Part shown: piece after piece, positions 59,790 to 64,000 of the stretch
Layout: each line of letters opens with the position of its first letter
Position numbering within the stretch: position 1 is the stretch's first letter
Origin: Ramlibacter sp. Leaf400
GTDB taxonomy: Bacteria > Pseudomonadota > Gammaproteobacteria > Burkholderiales > Burkholderiaceae_C
Reading direction: 5' to 3'
DNA: 64,000 bases
NCBI RefSeq assembly: GCF_001424545.1
Contig: NZ_LMQL01000003.1
Location: 62,001 to 126,000, forward strand
The notes under the pieces: model-generated
Databases searched by the model: none
What the model was told of the DNA's origin: nothing
What the model saw: only the letters and a program-made list of their open reading frames with translations
Position numbers and translations under genes: made by a program

Positions 59790-61535
59790 CTAGGCGCGGG
59801 AGGCCGGAAGCGAGAAGAAGAAACGCGCGCCGGCGCCGGGCTGGGCCTGGCACCAGACGTCGCCGCCGTGCAGCGCGACGATCCGCCGGACCGCGGCCAG
59901 GCCTACGCCCGTGCCGGGGAACTCGCTGCTCTTGTGCAGGCGGCTGAAGGGCTGGAAGAGATTGGCGGCCCGGTCGTTGTCGAAGCCCTCGCCGTTGTCC
60001 TCGACGGAGAACACGGCCTGCGCCCCGCTGTCCTGTTCGCGGCCGAAAGCGATGCGGGCGAGTGGCCGGCGCGAGCTGAACTTCCAGGCGTTGCCCAGGA
60101 GGTTCTCCAGCACCTGGCGCAGGAGCGCACCGTCGCCCTGGGCCGAGAGGCCGGGCTCGATGCGCACGTCGACGTCCCGGTCCGCGCCGGTCTCGCGCAG
60201 CCGGGCCACGACATCGTGCGCCAGCGCGGTCAGGTCCACCGGCCGCTGCTGCAGCGGCGCGCGCGACAGGCGGCCCAGCTCCAGCAGCCCGCGCGTGAGC
60301 TCGTCCATGTGCGCGGCGTTGGCCTTGATCCGCTTGAGGTAGTGCTGGTGCTTGTCGGTGCCCGCGTCCTCGACGAAGGGCTGCAGGGCTTCCGCGAACC
60401 CGGAGATGCCGGCCAGCGGCGCCCGCACGTCGTGCGCGACGGCATAGGAGAACGTCTCCAGGTCGCGGTAGGCCTGCTGCAGCTGCGAGGTGCGCTCCTG
60501 CACCTGCTGGTCCAGGCTGATGTTGAGCGCCTGCAGTTCGGCGCGCGCGTTGTTCAGGGCGTTGGCGCGTTCCACGCCCTCGGCATGCATGTGGGCCAGC
60601 AGCCAGTACGCGCCGCCCAGGCCCGCCGTCATCAGCGCGCACAGCAGCAGCATGCGCAGGCGCCGGTCGCGGTAGTCCGCCAGCGCATCGCCGGCGGCGC
60701 TGGCCACCACGATGTGCAGTTGCATCGACGGCACGGGGTGGGACGTCACGAGGTAGTCGCGCCCCTCGATCGACGCGGTGTCGCCGCGCGCGGCGATCAG
60801 CCCCGACAGCAGCTTCAGGCCGGTCGCGTCGGTCACGTGGCCGGTGCGCGAACGCCAGGCGGCGCGCGCCAGGCCATCGGCGCCCAGCAGCAGCACGGCG
60901 GTGTCGTCGTGCAGCTGGGCCGACTGCATCACGCCCAGCAGGGTCTCCACGCGGACCAGCGCCACCGCCACGCCGAGGAACTGGCCCGCCGGGTCCCGCA
61001 GCTGCAGGGTGACGGGCAGGCGGCGGGCACCGCCTTCGCCGGCCGGGGGCAGCACGCTGATCTCCGCGCCGGTACGGGTCAAGGGCAGCACCTGCGCGCA
61101 ACTCCCCTCGTCCAGCAGCGAGCCGGCCGCGGGCGGCGGCAGCACCCGGCCATCGGCCAGGCACAGGCCCAGCTCCTCGATGGAGTCGTTGGCGCGGGCG
61201 CGGTCGGCCATCATGTGCACCAGCTCCTGCTCGCTGCGGCGCTGGACCACCATGCCCTCCAGCAGCCCGTGCACGGCTCGGGCGGTGCGCAGCACGCGCA
61301 CCGAGTAGTGCTCGACGGCGGTCGCCAGGTTGGCGTCGCGGTCGGCCACCGCCTCGAGCGTCAGGCGGTGCCCGTGCACCGTCTCCTCGATGAAGGTGAG
61401 CCAGACCACGGCCGCCATGACCAGGAACACCGCGCGCACGATGTTGCGCCAGCGCTGCGCCAGCTTGCGCAGCTGCGCTTCCTGGAAGTCCAGGGAGCGC
61501 CGGGCCAGGTCCACGCTCCAGTTCTTGAGTGCCAA
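59790..61535 (-). CDS. Membrane-bound sensor histidine kinase
   Basis: 581 residues. Membrane helices at about 33–49 and 293–313 enclose a ~240-residue periplasmic sensor of double-PAS/Cache type. A HisKA domain with phospho-acceptor His368 (SYAVAHDVRAPL) and ATP-binding boxes NLLGNAWKF, VEDNGEGF and GTGVGLAAVRRI follow. The layout resembles phytochrome-type kinases (SYAVAHDVRAPL) rather than EnvZ types. The start is TTG 61535, with GGAG 8 bp upstream; no ATG fits before the first helix. No response regulator is adjacent. Confidence 0.91.
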   Translation of the reverse strand: MALKNWSVDLARRSLDFQEAQLRKLAQRWRNIVRAVFLVMAAVVWLTFIEETVHGHRLTLEAVADRDANLATAVEHYSVRVLRTARAVHGLLEGMVVQRRSEQELVHMMADRARANDSIEELGLCLADGRVLPPPAAGSLLDEGSCAQVLPLTRTGAEISVLPPAGEGGARRLPVTLQLRDPAGQFLGVAVALVRVETLLGVMQSAQLHDDTAVLLLGADGLARAAWRSRTGHVTDATGLKLLSGLIAARGDTASIEGRDYLVTSHPVPSMQLHIVVASAAGDALADYRDRRLRMLLLCALMTAGLGGAYWLLAHMHAEGVERANALNNARAELQALNISLDQQVQERTSQLQQAYRDLETFSYAVAHDVRAPLAGISGFAEALQPFVEDAGTDKHQHYLKRIKANAAHMDELTRGLLELGRLSRAPLQQRPVDLTALAHDVVARLRETGADRDVDVRIEPGLSAQGDGALLRQVLENLLGNAWKFSSRRPLARIAFGREQDSGAQAVFSVEDNGEGFDNDRAANLFQPFSRLHKSSEFPGTGVGLAAVRRIVALHGGDVWCQAQPGAGARFFFSLPASRA

Positions 61536-61561
61536 AACCTAGACTCCGCTGTGGCGTCGGA

Positions 61562-61596
61562 AAAGAAAAACGGCACCACGCTTTCGCATGGTGCCG
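61562..61596 (-). terminator. Rho-independent terminator after the tRNA cluster
   Basis: On the minus strand CGGCACCA and TGGTGCCG pair around a 10-nt loop (61596–61571), followed by TTTTTCTTTTC. It lies 11 bp after tRNA-Asp and ends the gltX/tRNA transcript, just before the histidine kinase gene. Confidence 0.88.
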
Positions 61597-61607
61597 CTTT
61601 GATTTGC

Positions 61608-61684
61608 TGGCGGAGTGGACGGGACTCGAACCCGCGACCCCCGGCGTGACAGGCCGGTATTCTAACCAACTGAACTACCACTCC
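61608..61684 (-). tRNA. tRNA-Asp (GTC)
   Basis: 77 nt including an encoded CCA. The acceptor stem GGAGTGG/CCACTCC, the T arm with GGTTCGAGTCC and the anticodon loop CTGTCAC (anticodon GTC) are all intact. It is third in the minus-strand row gltX–Ala–Glu–Asp. Confidence 0.97.
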
Positions 61685-61754
61685 GCGTTGGTGCGGCGTT
61701 CACTCTTGCGAGCCAAGTGCCTGCCACTTGTGCCTTGATCGCTTTCGCGAATCC

Positions 61755-61830
61755 TGGCGACCCTACGGGGATTCGAACCCCGGTACTCACCGTGAAAGGG
61801 TGATGTCCTAGGCCTCTAGACGATAGGGTC
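61755..61830 (-). tRNA. tRNA-Glu (TTC)
   Basis: 76 nt with encoded CCA. Acceptor GACCCTA/TAGGGTC, the D arm with TCTAGAGGCC, anticodon TTC in CCCTTTCACGG and a GGTTCGAATCC T arm. It is transcribed close to its own synthetase gene gltX. Confidence 0.97.
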
Positions 61831-61884
61831 GAAACCTTGGAACAGCGCGCTACGCGCGCTACCTTCTCTCTACGACACCTTGCT

Positions 61885-61960
<76 letters not shown>

Positions 61961-61996
61961 GTCCGGTGTCGAGCCTCGAATTCTACACCGAAACTT

Positions 61997-63379
61997 TCAG
62001 GCGCCCGCCAGACGCTGCACAACAATATCGCGCGGCATCAGCTCCAGCACCGCATCGAGCGACGGCGTCTGCGGCGTGCCCAGCACCAGCACGCGCACCG
62101 GCATGGCCAGCTGCGGCATCTTCAGGCCCGTCGCGCGCAGCACTTCCTTCAGGCTCTCGGCGATCGCGGCCTTCTCCCAGTTCACGCCCTCGAGCATCCG
62201 GCCCAGCATGCTCAGTGCGGGGCGCACGCCCTCGGTGATGTGCCGGGCCAGGTCGTCGGCGCTGGGCTGCACCGGCAGGTAGAAGCGCGCGGCCCAGTCG
62301 GCCAGCACCACGGTGGTGTCGCAGCGGTCCTTGAACAGGCCGCAGATGCGCGGCAGCCGCGCGTCGGGCGTGATGCCGCGCTGCACAAGCCGCTCCCCCG
62401 CCAGCGTGGCGAGCTGCTCGTCGGGCGTGGCCTTCATGTGCTGGGCGTTCACCCAGCGCAGCTTGGCCTCGTCGAACTGCGCCGCGCTCTTGCCCAGGTG
62501 GTCGAGGTCGAACCACTGCAGGAACTGCTCGCGGCTGAAGATCTCGTCGTCGCCGTGCGACCAGCCCAGGCGCGCCAGGTAGTTCACCACCGCGTCGGCG
62601 AGGAAGCCCTCTTCGCGGAACTGCGTGACGGGCTTGGCGCCGTTGCGCTTGCTCATCTTCTCGCCGCGCTCGTTGAGCACCGTGGGCAGGTGCGCGTACA
62701 CCGGCGGCTCCTGGCCCAGCGCGCGGAAGATGTTGATCTGGCGCGGCGTGTTGTTGACGTGGTCGTCGCCGCGGATGACGTGGGTGATCGCCATGTCGAT
62801 GTCGTCGACCACCACGCAGAAGTTGTAGGTGGGCGTGCCGTCGGGCCGCGCGATCACCAGGTCGTCCAGCTCCTCGTTGCTGATCTCGATGCGGCCCTTG
62901 ACCTTGTCTTCCCAGGCCACCACGCCGGTCAGCGGGTTGCGAAAGCGAAGCACCGGCTGCACGCCCTCGGGCACCGGTGGCAGCTGCTTGCCGGGCTCGG
63001 GCCGCCAGGTGCCGTCATAGCGCGGCTTTTCCTTGCTGGTCATCTGCCGCTCGCGCAGCGCGTCGAGCTCGGCCACGCTCATGTAGCAGGGGTAGACCAG
63101 GTCCTGCTCGCGCATGCGCGCCAGCACTTCCTTGTAGCGGTCCATCCGCTGCATCTGGTAGTGCGGGCCTTCGTCGTGGTCCAGGCCCAGCCACTTCATG
63201 CCCTCGAGGATGACGTCCACCGCCGCCTGCGACGAGCGCTCCAGGTCGGTGTCCTCGATGCGCAGGATGAAGTCGCCGCCCTCCGAGCGCGCGAACGCCC
63301 ACGGGTACAGGGCCGAGCGGATGTTGCCGAGGTGGATGAAGCCGGTCGGCGACGGCGCGAAACGGGTGCGGACTTTCAC
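61997..63379 (-). CDS. gltX: Glutamate–tRNA ligase
   Basis: 460 residues starting at GTG 63379. The class I signatures are [19 protein letters not shown] (HIGH-type motif HLGN) and KMSKRNG (KMSKS-type). The zinc-site region is reduced, as in many β/γ-proteobacterial forms (short CYMS segment). It charges tRNA-Glu, whose gene lies 240 bp downstream. The start overlaps the stop of the sulfhydrylase gene by 4 bp (GTGA), so the two are coupled. Only one GltX is visible, so tRNA-Gln mischarging cannot be judged. Confidence 0.96.
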   Translation of the reverse strand: MKVRTRFAPSPTGFIHLGNIRSALYPWAFARSEGGDFILRIEDTDLERSSQAAVDVILEGMKWLGLDHDEGPHYQMQRMDRYKEVLARMREQDLVYPCYMSVAELDALRERQMTSKEKPRYDGTWRPEPGKQLPPVPEGVQPVLRFRNPLTGVVAWEDKVKGRIEISNEELDDLVIARPDGTPTYNFCVVVDDIDMAITHVIRGDDHVNNTPRQINIFRALGQEPPVYAHLPTVLNERGEKMSKRNGAKPVTQFREEGFLADAVVNYLARLGWSHGDDEIFSREQFLQWFDLDHLGKSAAQFDEAKLRWVNAQHMKATPDEQLATLAGERLVQRGITPDARLPRICGLFKDRCDTTVVLADWAARFYLPVQPSADDLARHITEGVRPALSMLGRMLEGVNWEKAAIAESLKEVLRATGLKMPQLAMPVRVLVLGTPQTPSLDAVLELMPRDIVVQRLAGA

Positions 63380-64000
63380 AGCTTGGAGAGGCCGCGCATG
63401 AGGTCGGCCTTGATGTCTTCTACGTGTTCCAGCCCGACGGCCAGGCGAACCAGGCCCTGGCCGATGCCGGCAGCCTGCCGCTGCTCCTCGGTCAGGCGGC
63501 CGTGCGACGTCGTGGCGGAATGGCTGATGATGGACTTGGTGTCGCCCAGGTTGGTCGCGATGCTCATCACCTGCGAGCTGTCGATCACCTGGAATGCATT
63601 GCGGCGCAGCGACTCGGGATCGCTGCCCTTGACGTCGAAGGCCACGACCGGGCCGCCGAGGCCCGCCTGCTGCCGCATCGCCAGCTCATGCTGCGGATGC
63701 GTTTCCAGCCCCGGGTAGTACACCCGCGTCACGGCCGGATGCGATTGCAGGAAGCGGGCGATGGCCATCGCGTTGGCGCAGTGGGCCTGCATCCGCAGCG
63801 ACAGCGTCTCCAGTCCCTTGAGCACGACCCAGGCGTTGAACGGCGCCAGCGTCATGCCGGCCGTGCGGACCAGGGGCGCGAAGACGTCGTTGACCAGCCG
63901 GGCCGGTCCGCAGATGGCACCGGCCATCACGCGGCCCTGCCCGTCCAGGTACTTGGTGCCGGAGTGGATGACCAGGTCCGCCCCCAGCTCGGTGGGACGC
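63376..64000 (-). CDS. metZ: O-succinylhomoserine sulfhydrylase/cystathionine γ-synthase family, C-terminal part (5' end outside window)
   Basis: The frame enters from the right edge and ends at 63376. It includes the pyridoxal-phosphate lysine region [16 protein letters not shown] and continues through [24 protein letters not shown] and the C-terminal [19 protein letters not shown] with the substrate-binding Arg in [15 protein letters not shown]. These fit MetZ-type enzymes, which make homocysteine from O-succinylhomoserine and sulfide. About half of the ~400 residues is seen. It overlaps gltX by 4 bp. Confidence 0.88.
   Translation of the reverse strand, partial: RPTELGADLVIHSGTKYLDGQGRVMAGAICGPARLVNDVFAPLVRTAGMTLAPFNAWVVLKGLETLSLRMQAHCANAMAIARFLQSHPAVTRVYYPGLETHPQHELAMRQQAGLGGPVVAFDVKGSDPESLRRNAFQVIDSSQVMSIATNLGDTKSIISHSATTSHGRLTEEQRQAAGIGQGLVRLAVGLEHVEDIKADLMRGLSKL

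Noticed and set aside
57945-61649. Longest open frame of the window (plus strand, 1234 codons)
   Set aside because: It runs antisense through the mini-gene array, the RlpA-like gene and a complete histidine kinase, shows no domains and ends inside the tRNA-Asp gene.

Overview
The window is a dense, very GC-rich bacterial chromosome segment. Four things point to a betaproteobacterium of the order Burkholderiales, most likely Comamonadaceae (Ramlibacter/Variovorax-like): an EpsA/E/F/G/L exopolysaccharide gene set, the order TetR–isoaspartyl methyltransferase–rhodanese–TolC, gltX followed by tRNA-Ala, -Glu and -Asp, and a family of Neisseria dRS3-like palindromic repeats. This placement is an inference from gene content, not from a database search.

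Layout. 1–6.2 kb: the end of pdxH, then a copper-tolerance island. It holds a small exported protein, a DUF411–CusF fusion, a Tat-type multicopper oxidase lipoprotein, a CopZ-like chaperone, the CopA Cu+ ATPase and CueR. The chaperone and ATPase are divergent, and each has a MerR-type promoter with a 19-bp spacer and dyad. 6–16.6 kb: an AbrB-like protein, an SMR exporter, an NAD(P)-binding protein, a LysR/azoreductase divergent pair, a hybrid histidine kinase, an ABC operon resembling the zinc-starvation PA4063–PA4066 locus, msrA, an AT-rich acquired ATPase gene and a YdcF-like protein. 16.7–34 kb: TetR, pcm, rhodanese, tolC, a GFA protein, a membrane-anchored GT20 (OtsA-like) enzyme, a class II aldolase, a modular GH12 glucanase, an NHL lipoprotein, LPS genes waaC/waaA, phosphomannomutase, and an alkylation-repair pair (Ada–AlkA fusion plus Ogt) next to a DMT transporter.

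34.2–56.2 kb is a large exopolysaccharide locus made of two convergent arms. The plus-strand arm encodes a small membrane protein, a flippase, an O-antigen-ligase-type polymerase, three glycosyltransferases, a GMC oxidoreductase, an epimerase-like protein, a CelD-type acyltransferase and a GH8 hydrolase. The minus-strand arm encodes the regulator EpsA, the initiating undecaprenyl-phosphate sugar transferase, EpsL, EpsE, EpsF, EpsG and a WecG-type transferase. Together they could start, extend, flip, polymerise, export and trim a polysaccharide. Most genes overlap by 4 bp (ATGA or GTGA). No exosortase is present.

56.7–64 kb: two proteins of unknown role, one with a PD-(D/E)XK nuclease pattern; an array of four very short proline-rich acidic proteins (47–56 aa) in one tight series; an RlpA-like protein; a membrane histidine kinase; three tRNA genes with a terminator; gltX; and the 3' part of an O-succinylhomoserine sulfhydrylase gene.

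The strongest leads are the array of disordered mini-proteins, the membrane-sensor GT20 fusion, the repair gene whose C-terminus is encoded by a dispersed repeat, the acquired ATPase that has apparently lost part of its N-terminal domain, and the predicted leaderless copA transcript.
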